DNA from: Variovorax sp. J22G73
Lineage (GTDB): Bacteria > Pseudomonadota > Gammaproteobacteria > Burkholderiales > Burkholderiaceae_C
Assembly (NCBI RefSeq): GCF_030317035.1
Contig: NZ_JASZYK010000003.1
Span: 620,001 to 684,000 of the forward strand
Length of the DNA: 64,000 nt
Reading direction: 5' to 3'
Of the stretch, positions 53,235 to 62,457 are shown in pieces (within the stretch, counting starts at the first letter, position 1; each line of letters opens with the position of its first letter). The position numbers were made by a program, and so were the translations under genes. Below the pieces are notes generated by a model. That model ran no database searches. It was given only the letters and a program-made list of their open reading frames with translations, and was not told where the DNA came from.

Positions 53235-54299
53235 ATGAGAGACCAAGCGCTTTTCGACAAGATCGACCTGCATCTCATCCGGGTGCTCCACACCGTGCTG
53301 ACCGACCGCAGCGTCTCGCGCGCCGCCATCCGCCTGGGCATGTACCAGCCGGCGGTGTCGGCCGCGCTGAAGCGGCTGCGCGAGCTCTCGGGCGATCCGC
53401 TGCTGGTGCGCTCGGGCTCGGGCATGGTGCCCACCGACGCGGGGCTGCGCATGATCGAGCCGGCCGCGAGCATCCTTCGCGCGGCCGAGATGCTGTTCTC
53501 GGACGCGCGCGGCTTCGACCCGCAGTCCGCGGCCACCACCTTCCGCATCGCGGCCAGCGACTACATGGACCCGCTGTTCCTGCCCATGCTGGTGGCGCAG
53601 GTGAAGCGCGACGCGCCGCTGTGCCAGATCGAGATCCACGCGCTCTCGCCCGACTCGGACTACCACGGCCACCTGGCCCTGGGCCAGGTCGACCTGGTCA
53701 TCGGCAACTGGCTCAAGCCGCCGGAAGACCTGCACATGGCGCGGCTGTTCGGCGACGAGGTGGTCTCGCTGGTCAACAAGGACCATCCGGCGGTGCGCCG
53801 CGGCTGGGACCTGGAGACCTGGCTGGCGGCCGAGCACATCGCGCCCACGCCCATGCACCCGGGCGGGCGCGGCATCATCGACCAGATGCTCGACGAGCTG
53901 GGGCGGCAGCGCAACATCACGGCGCGCTGCGCGCACTTCGGCCTCATTCCCGACATGGTGGCGTCCAGCCTGCTGGTGCTGACCACCGGGCGCCAGTACT
54001 GCGAGCGCTTCGCCGCGCGGCTGCCGCTGAAGATCCTCGACTGCCCGGTGGCGCTGCCCCGGCTCATGTACTACCAGCTCTGGCACGAGCGCACCCATTC
54101 GTCGAGCTCGGCGCGCTGGCTGCGCGACTGCATCAAGGGCGTGGCGGCGTCGCTGCGCCCACCGGGCGCCGCGCTGCACACACCGGGCGCCGCTCTGCAC
54201 ACGCCGGGCGCCGCGCTGCACACGCCGGGCGCCGCACTCTCCACCATGCCGGCCCCGGTGCACCCGCCCGCCGCCGAGCCTGACACCTCCGATCCCTGA
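53235..54299 (+). CDS. LysR-family regulator with PGAALHT tail repeats
   Basis: The product is 354 residues. The helix-turn-helix spans about 8-65 (VLTDRSVSRAAIRLGMYQPAVS). The effector domain (about 95-300) has FRIAASDYMDPLFLPML. Residues 310-337 are four copies of PGAALHT (the last PGAALST), followed by a Pro-rich end. The normal family length is about 300, so the tail is an addition. It sits between xdhAB and a purine permease, which suggests control of purine use. Confidence 0.9.
   Translation: MRDQALFDKIDLHLIRVLHTVLTDRSVSRAAIRLGMYQPAVSAALKRLRELSGDPLLVRSGSGMVPTDAGLRMIEPAASILRAAEMLFSDARGFDPQSAATTFRIAASDYMDPLFLPMLVAQVKRDAPLCQIEIHALSPDSDYHGHLALGQVDLVIGNWLKPPEDLHMARLFGDEVVSLVNKDHPAVRRGWDLETWLAAEHIAPTPMHPGGRGIIDQMLDELGRQRNITARCAHFGLIPDMVASSLLVLTTGRQYCERFAARLPLKILDCPVALPRLMYYQLWHERTHSSSSARWLRDCIKGVAASLRPPGAALHTPGAALHTPGAALHTPGAALSTMPAPVHPPAAEPDTSDP
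54162..54245 (+). repeat. Four 21-base in-frame tandem units
   Basis: CCGGGCGCCGCGCTGCACAC-type units, identical but for a few bases, coding PGAALHT three times and PGAALST once at the end of the LysR gene. The unit length keeps frame, so copy number can vary without breaking the gene. Confidence 0.85.
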
Positions 54300-54378
54300 G
54301 AGATCCCCGTTCGCGCCGGCGTCGTGAGCGGGGCAACGATGAAGAAAACCGCCACTACAACAGCTGGAGACAAGCGAA

Positions 54379-55779
54379 ATGAGTACGTTTGAACAGGCGC
54401 CGCAAGGCGCCGAGCCCCGCGCGCCGGGGCATGTCGAGTCCGCGCCTGCGCGTGCGGCTGTGGGCAGCGCAAGCGGCTCGGGCCTGCTGGAGCGGGTGTT
54501 CAAGCTCGCGGAGCACAACACCACCGTGCGCATCGAGCTGGTGGCGGGGCTGACCACCTTCCTCACCATGGCCTACATCATCTTTGTGAACCCGAGCATC
54601 CTCGGCGACGCGGGCATGCCCAAGGGCGCGGTGTTCGTGGCCACCTGCATCATCGCGGCGTTGGGCACGCTGATCATGGGGCTGTACGCCAACTACCCGA
54701 TCGCCATGGCGCCGGGCATGGGGCTGAACGCCTACTTCTCCTACGTGGTGGTGCTGGGCATGGGCTACACATGGCAGGTGGCGCTGGGGGCCGTGTTCAT
54801 CTCGGGCTGCCTGTTCCTGGTGGTGACGGTGACGGGGCTGCGCAAGCTGATCATCGACGGCATACCGCACTCGCTGCGAACGGCGATCACCGTGGGCATC
54901 GGCATGTTCCTGGCGCTGGTGGCGCTGAAGAGCGCGGGCGTGGTGGCGGCGTCGCCGGCCACCTTCGTCACGCTGGGCGACCTGCACACGCCGCCGGTCA
55001 TCCTGGCGACGCTGGGCTTCTTCATCATCGTGGTGCTCGACCGGCTCAAGGTGCGCGGCGCCATCCTCATCGGCATCCTGGCGGTGACGGTGCTGTCGTT
55101 CTTCGTGGCCGACAACAAGTTCCACGGCGTGTTCGCGGCGCCGCCCTCGGTGGCGCCCACATTTCTTCAGCTGGACATCATGGGCGCGCTGAAGGGCGGC
55201 ATCCTGAACGTGGTGCTGGTGTTCTTCCTGGTCGAGATGTTCGACGCCACCGGCACGCTCATGGGCGTGGCCAAGCGCGCCGGCCTGCTGGTGCCCGGCA
55301 AGATGGAGCGCATGAACAAGGCCCTGCTGGCCGACAGCGGCGCCATCTTCGCGGGCTCGCTGCTGGGCACCTCGAGCACCACGGCCTATGTGGAAAGCGC
55401 GGCCGGCGTGCAGGCGGGCGGGCGCACCGGCCTCACGGCGGTGGTGGTGGCGCTGCTGTTCCTGGCCTGCCTGATGATCTCGCCGCTGGCTGGCTCGGTG
55501 CCGGCCTACGCCACGGCGCCGGCGCTGTTCTTCGTGGGCTGCCTGATGCTGCGCGACCTGGTCGAGCTCGACTGGGACGACACCACCGAGGTGATTCCGG
55601 CCGCGCTCACCGCGCTGGCCATGCCCTTCACCTATTCGATTGCCACGGGCCTGGCCTTCGGCTTCATCTCGTACGCGGTGCTCAAGCTGTTCACCGGACG
55701 GGCACGGGAAGTGCATGTGTCGGTGTGGATCATCGCGGCGGTGTTCCTCTTCAAGTTCGCGTACGTCGGCGCCCACTGA
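54379..55779 (+). CDS. AzgA-type purine (hypoxanthine/guanine/adenine) permease
   Basis: The product is 466 residues with about 12-14 helices. The family start is FKLAEHNTTVRIELVAGLTTFLTMAYIIFVNPSIL, and MAPGMGLNAYFSY follows in helix 3. FFLVEMFDATGTLMGVAKRAG and LLGTSSTTAYVESAAGVQAGGRTGL line the substrate site, with the conserved Glu and Asp. This is the AzgA/GhxP branch of the NCS2 group that carries hypoxanthine, guanine or adenine with H+. It follows the LysR gene and precedes an ABC nucleoside importer. Confidence 0.93.
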   Translation: MSTFEQAPQGAEPRAPGHVESAPARAAVGSASGSGLLERVFKLAEHNTTVRIELVAGLTTFLTMAYIIFVNPSILGDAGMPKGAVFVATCIIAALGTLIMGLYANYPIAMAPGMGLNAYFSYVVVLGMGYTWQVALGAVFISGCLFLVVTVTGLRKLIIDGIPHSLRTAITVGIGMFLALVALKSAGVVAASPATFVTLGDLHTPPVILATLGFFIIVVLDRLKVRGAILIGILAVTVLSFFVADNKFHGVFAAPPSVAPTFLQLDIMGALKGGILNVVLVFFLVEMFDATGTLMGVAKRAGLLVPGKMERMNKALLADSGAIFAGSLLGTSSTTAYVESAAGVQAGGRTGLTAVVVALLFLACLMISPLAGSVPAYATAPALFFVGCLMLRDLVELDWDDTTEVIPAALTALAMPFTYSIATGLAFGFISYAVLKLFTGRAREVHVSVWIIAAVFLFKFAYVGAH

Positions 55780-55863
55780 GGCGCTGTCACCGAGGCTCCA
55801 TCGGGCATTCCGGGGAGCCACGGCCGGGGAAGGGCGGGGGTGGAGACGCTATTAAACTTATAG

Positions 55864-55870
55864 CTGTACA
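55864..55870. promoter_or_regulatory. Weak third TGTACA-like site before the ABC operon
   Basis: CTGTACA within TAGCTGTACACC, 45 bases before the ATP-binding gene, resembles the CTGTATACAC block of the purine cluster. TATAGC just before it could be a -10. The match is only partial. Confidence 0.3.
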
Positions 55871-55914
55871 CCGCCCCCGTCGATGTTGAACGAGACAACC
55901 CACGAAGAACCGGC

Positions 55915-57453
55915 ATGACAACCCCCAGACTCCAGCTCGCGCACATCACCAAGCGGTACCCCGCGGTGGTGGCCAACAGCGACATCTCCCTGTCGGTCGC
56001 GCCCGGCGAAATCCATGCCGTGCTCGGCGAGAACGGGGCCGGCAAGTCGACCCTGATGAAGATCATCTACGGGTCGGTCAAGCCCGATGAAGGCACCGTC
56101 ACCTTCGACGGCCAGGCCGTCAACCTGCGCAACCCGCAGCAGGCCAGGGCACTGGGCATCAGCATGGTGTTCCAGCACTTCAGCCTGTTCGACACCCTCA
56201 CCGTGGCCGAGAACGTGTGGCTGGGGCTGGACAAGTCGCTGCAGCTGGCCGAGGTGGCGCGCAGCATCACGGCCAAGGCCAGCGAATACGGGCTCGACAT
56301 CGACCCCGCGCGCCCGGTGCACACGCTGTCGGTGGGCGAGATGCAGCGGGTGGAAATCATCCGCTCGTTGCTCACCAACCCCAAGCTGCTCATCCTCGAC
56401 GAGCCGACCTCGGTGCTCACGCCGCAGGCCGTCGTCAAGCTGTTCACGGTGCTGAAGAAGCTGTCGTCGGAGGGCTGCAGCATTCTCTACATCAGCCACA
56501 AGCTGCACGAGATCCAGGAGCTGTGCAGCGCCTGCACCGTGCTGCGCGGCGGCAAGGTCACGGGCGTGTGCAATCCGCAGAACGAGAGCACGCAGTCGCT
56601 GTCGCGGCTGATGATCGGCAGCGAGCCGCCGCCGCTGCAGCACCGCCCGATGCACGCGGGCGCCGTGGCGCTGCGCGTGCAGGGGCTGTCGCTGGCGCGT
56701 GAAGACCAGTTCGGCATGGACCTCGACGGCATTTCGTTCGACGTGCGCGCGGGCGAGGTGGTCGGCATTGCCGGCGTGTCGGGCAACGGGCAGCGCGAGC
56801 TGCTGTATACGCTGTCGGGCGAAGACGTGCGCGCCGAGGCCGCCATGGTGCGGGTGTTCGACAAGCCGGCCGGCCGGCTGCGCCCGCGCGCGCGCCGCGC
56901 ACTCGGGTTGCACTTCGTGCCGGAAGAGCGGCTGGGCCGCGGCGCCGTGCCCACGCTGGGCCTTGCGCACAACCTGCTGCTCACGCGCAGCGACGCGGTG
57001 GGCCGGGGCGGCTGGATTCGCACCGGCGCGCTGGAGCGCCAGGCCAGGGGCATCATCGAGCGCTTCAAGGTCAAGGCCGGCGGCCCCAAGGCGGCGGCGC
57101 GCTCGCTGTCGGGCGGCAACCTGCAGAAGTTCATCGTCGGGCGCGAGATCGACGCCAACCCCAAGCTCTTCATCGTCTCGCAGCCGACCTGGGGCGTGGA
57201 CGTGGGCGCCGCCGCGCTCATCCATGCCGAAATACTCGCGCTGCGCGACGCCGGCTGCGCCGTGCTGGTCATCAGCGAGGAGGTCGACGAGCTGTTCAAC
57301 ATCTGCGACCGCCTGCACGTCATTGCCAAGGGCCGGCTGTCGCCGTCCATCGACCGCGCCGCGGCCACGCTGCCGCAGGTCGGCGAGTGGATGAGCGGCC
57401 TGTGGGACGCCGCAGGCGCGGCCCCCGCCACCAAGGAAGCAGCCCATGTTTAA
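55915..57453 (+). CDS. BMP-family ABC importer, ATP-binding protein
   Basis: The product is 512 residues with two fused nucleotide-binding domains. The first has GENGAGKSTLMK (near 40) and LSVGEMQRVEIIRSLL (near 138). The second has GVSGNGQRELL (near 282) and LSGGNLQKFIVGREI (near 397). The second Walker A is non-standard, as in the family. It energises uptake of nucleosides together with two permeases and the BMP lipoprotein that follow. The stop overlaps the next start by eight bases. Confidence 0.93.
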   Translation: MTTPRLQLAHITKRYPAVVANSDISLSVAPGEIHAVLGENGAGKSTLMKIIYGSVKPDEGTVTFDGQAVNLRNPQQARALGISMVFQHFSLFDTLTVAENVWLGLDKSLQLAEVARSITAKASEYGLDIDPARPVHTLSVGEMQRVEIIRSLLTNPKLLILDEPTSVLTPQAVVKLFTVLKKLSSEGCSILYISHKLHEIQELCSACTVLRGGKVTGVCNPQNESTQSLSRLMIGSEPPPLQHRPMHAGAVALRVQGLSLAREDQFGMDLDGISFDVRAGEVVGIAGVSGNGQRELLYTLSGEDVRAEAAMVRVFDKPAGRLRPRARRALGLHFVPEERLGRGAVPTLGLAHNLLLTRSDAVGRGGWIRTGALERQARGIIERFKVKAGGPKAAARSLSGGNLQKFIVGREIDANPKLFIVSQPTWGVDVGAAALIHAEILALRDAGCAVLVISEEVDELFNICDRLHVIAKGRLSPSIDRAAATLPQVGEWMSGLWDAAGAAPATKEAAHV

Positions 57454-58600
57454 GCTCGAACCCCGCCCGGAGCTGTCGCGCTTCTGGAGCTACGCCTCTC
57501 CGATCCTGGCGCTGCTGATCACCGTGCTCATCGGCGTGGCGCTGTTCGCCGCGCTAGGCAAGGACCCGGTGAAGGGCCTGCTGGTGTTCTTCTACGAACC
57601 CATCAAGAACGGCTACGCCATCGGCGAGCTGATGGTCAAGGCCACGCCGCTGCTCATCATCGCGCTGGGGCTGGCCGTGTGCTTCCGCTCGAACGTGTGG
57701 AACATCGGCGCCGAGGGGCAGTTCGTGTTCGGCGCCATCGCGGCGGGCGGCGTCGCGCTGCTGGCCGACAAGAACACCGGCCAGTGGATCGTGGCGGCCA
57801 TCCTGGTCGCGGGCATCCTGGGCGGCATGGTGTGGGCGGGCATCGTCGCGTTCCTGCGCGACAAGTGCAACGCCAACGAAATCCTGGTGAGCCTGATGCT
57901 CGTCTACGTGGCCACGCTGCTGCTGGGCTACATGGTCTACGGGCCCTGGAAAGACCCGAACGGCTACAACTTTCCGCAGTCGAAGACCTTCGAGGCGGTC
58001 ACGCAGATACCGCGCCTGTTCAAGGGCTCGCGGGTGACCATCGGGCTGGTCATCGCGCTGGTGGGGGCGGGCGCGCTGTGGGTGTTCCTGTTCCGCACGC
58101 GCGCGGGCTTCGCGCAGCAGGTGGGCGGCCTGGCGCCGGCGGCCTCGCGCTACGCCGGCTTCTCGGCGCGCCGCGCGGTGTGGATCGCGCTGCTCACCTC
58201 GGGCGGCGCGGCCGGGCTGGCCGGTGCGCTCGAAGTGGCCGGCCCGCTGGGCCAGCTCACGCCGTACGTGCCCGCGGGCTACGGCTTCGCGGCCATCATC
58301 GTGGCCTTCGTCGGGCGGCTGCATCCGGTGGGCATGATCTTCTCGGCGATCCTGATGAGCATGTTCTACATCGGCGGCGAGCTCGCACAGTCGCGCCTGG
58401 GGCTGCCCAAGTCGCTCACCGGCGTGTTCCAGGGCCTGCTGCTGTTCACGCTGCTGGGCTGCGACACGCTCATTGCCTACCGCATCCGGCGCAAGGCGGC
58501 CGCCAAGGCCGCCGCGGCCAGCACCGCCGGCACGGCCTCGCTGCAGGCCAGCACACCGATCACCGCGCCTGTCGCGAGCGTCACCGAAGGGAGCCACTGA
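57446..58600 (+). CDS. BMP-family ABC importer, permease 1
   Basis: The product is 384 residues with about ten helices. The conserved IGAEGQFVFGAIAAGG and NANEILVSLMLVYVATLLLG lie in helices 3-5, and GYGFAAIIVAFVGRLHPVGM near the end. The layout matches the larger permease of nucleoside importers (YufP-like). The tail (about 345-384) is Ala/Thr-rich and cytoplasmic. The gene overlaps the ATPase gene and precedes the second permease by two bases. Confidence 0.92.
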   Translation: MFKLEPRPELSRFWSYASPILALLITVLIGVALFAALGKDPVKGLLVFFYEPIKNGYAIGELMVKATPLLIIALGLAVCFRSNVWNIGAEGQFVFGAIAAGGVALLADKNTGQWIVAAILVAGILGGMVWAGIVAFLRDKCNANEILVSLMLVYVATLLLGYMVYGPWKDPNGYNFPQSKTFEAVTQIPRLFKGSRVTIGLVIALVGAGALWVFLFRTRAGFAQQVGGLAPAASRYAGFSARRAVWIALLTSGGAAGLAGALEVAGPLGQLTPYVPAGYGFAAIIVAFVGRLHPVGMIFSAILMSMFYIGGELAQSRLGLPKSLTGVFQGLLLFTLLGCDTLIAYRIRRKAAAKAAAASTAGTASLQASTPITAPVASVTEGSH

Positions 58601-58602
58601 CC

Positions 58603-59523
58603 ATGGAAAGCTACGCACTCCTGCTCGGCTCCACGCTGAGCGCGGGCACCGTGCTCGCCATCGCCGCATTGGGCCTGCTCATCAACGAAAAGGCCGGCAT
58701 CGTCAACCTGGGCGCCGAGGGCCTGATGCTGTGCGCGGCCATCGCGGGCTTCGCCACCGTGGTCGTCACGCACAACCCCTGGCTGGGCTTTCTGGCCGGC
58801 ATGGCGGCGGGCGCCTTGCTGGCGGTCTTTTTCGGCGTGCTGGTCATCTGGCTCAACACCAACCAGTACGCGACCGGCCTGGCGCTGAGCCTGTTCGGCG
58901 TGGGCTTCTCGGCCTTTGCCGGCATCAACTTCGTGCAGGCCAAGCTGCCCGAAAGCGTGTCCTACGCGATTCCGGTGCTCAGCGACATCCCGTTGGTGGG
59001 CCCGGCGCTGTTCCGCCATCACCCGATGGTGTATTTCGCGGTGGTGCTCACCGTGGGGCTCATCTGGTTCCTGTACCGCACGCGCGCCGGGCTGGTGCTG
59101 CGCTCGGTCGGCGAGTCGCCCGAGTCGGCGCATGCGCTGGGCTACCCGGTGCGGCGCATCCGCTTCCTGGCGGTGATTGCCGGCGGCGCGCTGTGCGGAC
59201 TGGCGGGCGCCTACCTGTCGACCGTGTACACCCCGCTGTGGGTCGAGGGCATGGTGGCGGGGCGCGGCTGGATCGCGCTGGCGCTCACCACCTTCGCCAC
59301 CTGGCGGCCGATGCGCGTGCTGCTGGGCGCATACCTGTTCGGCGGCGTGTCGATGCTGGGCTTTCACCTGCAGAGCAGCGGCGTCGACGTGCCGGCGCAG
59401 TTCCTCAGCATGCTTCAGTACATCGCGCCCATCGTGGTGCTGGCGCTGATCTCGCGCAACCCCGCGTTCATCCGCGCGAACATGCCGGCTTCCATCGGGA
59501 AACCGTTCTACCCCGGCTCATAA
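58603..59523 (+). CDS. BMP-family ABC importer, permease 2
   Basis: The product is 306 residues with about eight helices. LLINEKAGIVNLGAEGLMLCAA is the family signature, and TNQYATGLALSLFGVGFSAF and MVAGRGWIALALTTFATWRP follow. This is the smaller permease (YufQ-like) that completes the channel. The ATG at 58603 follows GGGAG. It is followed by 51 bases and the substrate-binding lipoprotein. Confidence 0.92.
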   Translation: MESYALLLGSTLSAGTVLAIAALGLLINEKAGIVNLGAEGLMLCAAIAGFATVVVTHNPWLGFLAGMAAGALLAVFFGVLVIWLNTNQYATGLALSLFGVGFSAFAGINFVQAKLPESVSYAIPVLSDIPLVGPALFRHHPMVYFAVVLTVGLIWFLYRTRAGLVLRSVGESPESAHALGYPVRRIRFLAVIAGGALCGLAGAYLSTVYTPLWVEGMVAGRGWIALALTTFATWRPMRVLLGAYLFGGVSMLGFHLQSSGVDVPAQFLSMLQYIAPIVVLALISRNPAFIRANMPASIGKPFYPGS

Positions 59524-59574
59524 TCGCGTTTTTCGTTTTTCCGCCAACCCGTCCTTTTTTGAGGATTTTCGACA

Positions 59575-60747
59575 ATGAATGATCTGAACAAGCGCTCCCT
59601 GCTCAAGCTGGCCGCCCTCACGGCGGTCGCTTCGGCGGCCCTGATCGGCTGCGGCAAGAAAGAAGAAGCGGCAGCACCGGCAGCGGCGCCCGCACCGGCT
59701 CCGGCACCCGCCGCGGCCGCGCCGGCACCGGCAGCGCCGCTGAACGTGGCGTTCGCGTACATCGGCCCGGTCGGCGACGGCGGCTGGACCTTCGCGCACG
59801 ACAACGCCCGCAAGGCGCTGGAGAAGGAATTCGGCGACAAGATCAAGACCACCTTCGTCGAAAGCGTGCCCGAAGGCGCCGACGCCGAGCGCGTGTTCCG
59901 CGACATGGTCGGCCAGGGCAACAAGCTCATCTTCGGCACCACCTTCGGCTACATGGAACCCATGCTGAAGGTCGCGGCCGACAGCAAGGACGTGAAGTTC
60001 GAGCACGCCACCGGCTACAAGACGGCCGAGAACATGCGCACCTACGACAGCCGCACGTACGAAGGCGCGTACATGGCCGGCGTGATCGCCGGTGCCATGA
60101 CCAAGAGCAACACGCTGGGCGTGGTCGGCTCGGTGCCCATTCCCGAAGTGCTGCGCAACATCAACAGCTTCACGCTGGGCGCGCAGTCGGTCAACCCGAA
60201 GATCACGACCAAGGTCGTGTGGGTGAACGAGTGGTTCAGCCCGCCGAAGGAAACCGAAGCCGCCACCGCCCTCATCAACGGCGGCGCCGACGTGCTGTTC
60301 CAGAACACCGACTCGCCGGCCGTGCTGAAGACCGCGCAGGAAAAGGGCAAGCGCGCCTTCGGCTGGGACTCCGACATGACCGCCTACGGTCCCAAGGCCC
60401 ACCTGGCCTCGGCCACCATCAACTGGGCCCCGTACTACATCAAGGCCACGCAGGAAGCGCTGGACGGCAAGTGGGCCACCGGCCAGGCGTGGTGGGGTGT
60501 GAAGGAAGGCGCCATCGACCTCGTGTCGATCGCCGAAGACGTGCCTGCCGAAGCCAAGGCCAAGGTCGAGGAAGTGAAGAAGGGCCTGAAGGACGGCAGC
60601 TTCGTGATCTGGAAGGGCCCGATCCTGGGCCAGGACGGCAAGGAAGTGGTCGCCAAGGACGCCGTGGCCGACGACAAGTTCCTGTCGGGCGTGAACTTCT
60701 ACGTCAAGGGCGTGGAAGGCAAGGTGCCGGGCGGCGACAAGAAGTAA
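59575..60747 (+). CDS. BMP-family nucleoside-binding lipoprotein
   Basis: The product is 390 residues. The lipoprotein signal is MNDLNKRSLLKLAALTAVAS then AALIGC (Cys near 26). A Pro/Ala-rich linker (about 32-57) leads to the PBP1-like domain (about 58-385), which has YIGPVGDGGWTFAHD and TTFGYMEPMLK. BMP proteins bind purine nucleosides in the periplasm. It is the fourth gene of the importer and is followed by a strong hairpin that ends the operon. Confidence 0.93.
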   Translation: MNDLNKRSLLKLAALTAVASAALIGCGKKEEAAAPAAAPAPAPAPAAAAPAPAAPLNVAFAYIGPVGDGGWTFAHDNARKALEKEFGDKIKTTFVESVPEGADAERVFRDMVGQGNKLIFGTTFGYMEPMLKVAADSKDVKFEHATGYKTAENMRTYDSRTYEGAYMAGVIAGAMTKSNTLGVVGSVPIPEVLRNINSFTLGAQSVNPKITTKVVWVNEWFSPPKETEAATALINGGADVLFQNTDSPAVLKTAQEKGKRAFGWDSDMTAYGPKAHLASATINWAPYYIKATQEALDGKWATGQAWWGVKEGAIDLVSIAEDVPAEAKAKVEEVKKGLKDGSFVIWKGPILGQDGKEVVAKDAVADDKFLSGVNFYVKGVEGKVPGGDKK

Positions 60748-60779
60748 TTCAGCAAGTCAGTTTCAGGCTGACCGCTTCA

Positions 60780-60807
60780 CGGGCCACCCCTGCGAGGGGG
60801 TGGCCCG
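60780..60807 (+). terminator. Rho-independent-like terminator of the ABC operon
   Basis: CGGGCCACCCC (60780-60790) pairs with GGGGTGGCCCG (60797-60807) across a six-base loop, then TTGT. The 11-bp GC stem lies 32 bases after the BMP stop. The T run is short. Confidence 0.7.
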
Positions 60808-60849
60808 TTGTCGATTCTGGACAGGCCCGAACGCAGGGAGATGCAAGAG

Positions 60850-61383
60850 ATGAATTCGAGTTGGAAGTGTGGGCGCAAAGATCGCCGGGGTGCGTGGTGC
60901 ATGAAGCGCCGTGTCTTCGAATGGCGCGCGGCGCTTCTCGGCCTGCTCGCGCTTGTCGCCATGTGGGTCGCTCCGGCGAGCGCCATGGACGCCGCCGAGC
61001 GGCGCGCGGTGCTCGACGCGGCCCGCCCGGTGGCGGCCGGCAAGGCGGGGCAGCCCGTCAGGATCAAGGTCGGCGTGTTGAACGTGGACGCCGGCTGGGC
61101 GGTACTGACCGGCGAGCTGGTGTCGCCTTCAGGCGGCTCGCCCGACTGGGCGAAGACCGAATGCCATCCGGACCTGGACAAGATGCTGTGGGTGGTGCTG
61201 AAGAAGTCCGCGGGCCAATGGAAGGTCCGCGAGATGGACATCTGCGCCAGCGAGCCGCCGTACTGGTACCTCACCCGGCTCGATTGGCCCTGCGGCGTTT
61301 ATGCCGGGCTGGACGCGGGCGGAGACGACGGGCCGCTGGAAAAACAATGCCGCGAGCAGAAGAAGAGGGCGGGCCGTCGCTGA
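60850..61383 (+). CDS. Small exported protein, function unknown
   Basis: The product is 177 residues from ATG 60850, which has AGGGAG nine bases upstream. ATG 60901 would give a more typical signal peptide (MKRRVFEWRAALLGLLALVA), ending APASA, but has no ribosome site. The mature part has PVRIKVGVLNVDAGWAVLTGEL, W and C residues near the end (CASEPPYWYL, WPCG, KQCREQK) and looks like a compact periplasmic domain, perhaps disulfide-bonded. No family is recognised. It follows the terminator, so it is not part of the ABC operon. Confidence 0.65.
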   Translation: MNSSWKCGRKDRRGAWCMKRRVFEWRAALLGLLALVAMWVAPASAMDAAERRAVLDAARPVAAGKAGQPVRIKVGVLNVDAGWAVLTGELVSPSGGSPDWAKTECHPDLDKMLWVVLKKSAGQWKVREMDICASEPPYWYLTRLDWPCGVYAGLDAGGDDGPLEKQCREQKKRAGRR

Positions 61384-61519
61384 AAGGTTTCGTTCGGCGC
61401 CGGCCGGTGCCCCACGGTATCTGCAAAGGGCGATGGCAGCCAGGCCGGAGCTGGCCTGCGACCGAAACCGGCGCCCGGCGATGCCCCGTGTCATCACAGG
61501 ACAGGCTGGCGGGCATAAC

Positions 61520-62446
61520 ATGCGCCGCATGCCGACGCCCACCTGCCAAGACAACCGCTTCGGCCAGCACCTGGCCAGGCAGTACGGCATCGATGCCGTG
61601 CCCTCGCTGGTCAGCACCTCGCGCTGGGGCTCGGAGCTTGGCATCGCGTGCATGCACTACGACCAACCGCACCTGTTCGTGCTGCCGCCGCTGCCCAGCG
61701 AAGACGCCTTCGTGCTCAGCGTGGAAATCGACTCCGGCGGCAGCCGCAGCATCTGCAAGGGCGGCGCCACGCTGCGGCTGGGCCTGCAGCACGAAGGCGC
61801 GCTGCACATCGCCGACCTGAGCGAATGCGCCTCGGCCTACGTGTTCAGCCCGTTCCATTCGATGCTGTTCCACATGCCGCGCGCCACCCTCGATTCGTTC
61901 GCGCAAGAAATGCACGTGCCGCGCGTGGCCGCGCTGCGCTGCGAGGCCGGCACGCTCGACCCGGTGGTGGCGAACATCGGCCGGGCCATGCTACCCGCGC
62001 TGCTGCGGCCCGAAACGGCGAGCAGGCTGTTCGTCGACCACCTTACGCTGGCGCTGAAGGCGCATGTGCTGCACGCCTACGGCGGCGTGGCCGGCGCGGC
62101 CAACGCCGAGCTGCGCGGGCTGGCGCCCTGGCAGGAGCGGCGCGCCAAGGCCTTCCTGATCGAGCACCTGGCGGGCGACGTGTCGCTGGCCGAGGTGGCG
62201 AGCGAGTGCGCGTTGTCGCGCGGCCATTTCAGCAAGGCCTTCAAGCAGACCACGGGCCAGACGCCGCATGCGTGGCTGGTGTCGCAGCGCGTGGAGGCGG
62301 CGCGGCGCCTGCTGGCGCAGGCCGACCTGCCGATCGTGGACATCGCCGCGGCCTGCGGCTTTGCCGACCAGAGCCATCTGACGCGGGTGTTCTCCGCGCA
62401 GATGGGCACTTCGCCGGCGCGCTGGCGGCGACTCAACGCAGGCTGA
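61520..62446 (+). CDS. AraC-family transcriptional regulator
   Basis: The product is 308 residues from ATG 61520 (ATG 61529 is also possible). The N-terminal part (about 1-195) is a ligand or dimer domain with no recognised family. The C-terminal double helix-turn-helix (about 210-305) contains VSLAEVASECALSRGHFSKAFKQ and PIVDIAAACGFADQSHLTRVF. It ends with SPARWRR, as in the family. It converges with hpaI, 11 bases apart, so it is a candidate regulator of that pathway but may be unrelated. Confidence 0.88.
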   Translation: MRRMPTPTCQDNRFGQHLARQYGIDAVPSLVSTSRWGSELGIACMHYDQPHLFVLPPLPSEDAFVLSVEIDSGGSRSICKGGATLRLGLQHEGALHIADLSECASAYVFSPFHSMLFHMPRATLDSFAQEMHVPRVAALRCEAGTLDPVVANIGRAMLPALLRPETASRLFVDHLTLALKAHVLHAYGGVAGAANAELRGLAPWQERRAKAFLIEHLAGDVSLAEVASECALSRGHFSKAFKQTTGQTPHAWLVSQRVEAARRLLAQADLPIVDIAAACGFADQSHLTRVFSAQMGTSPARWRRLNAG

Positions 62447-62457
62447 GCGCGGGCCGG

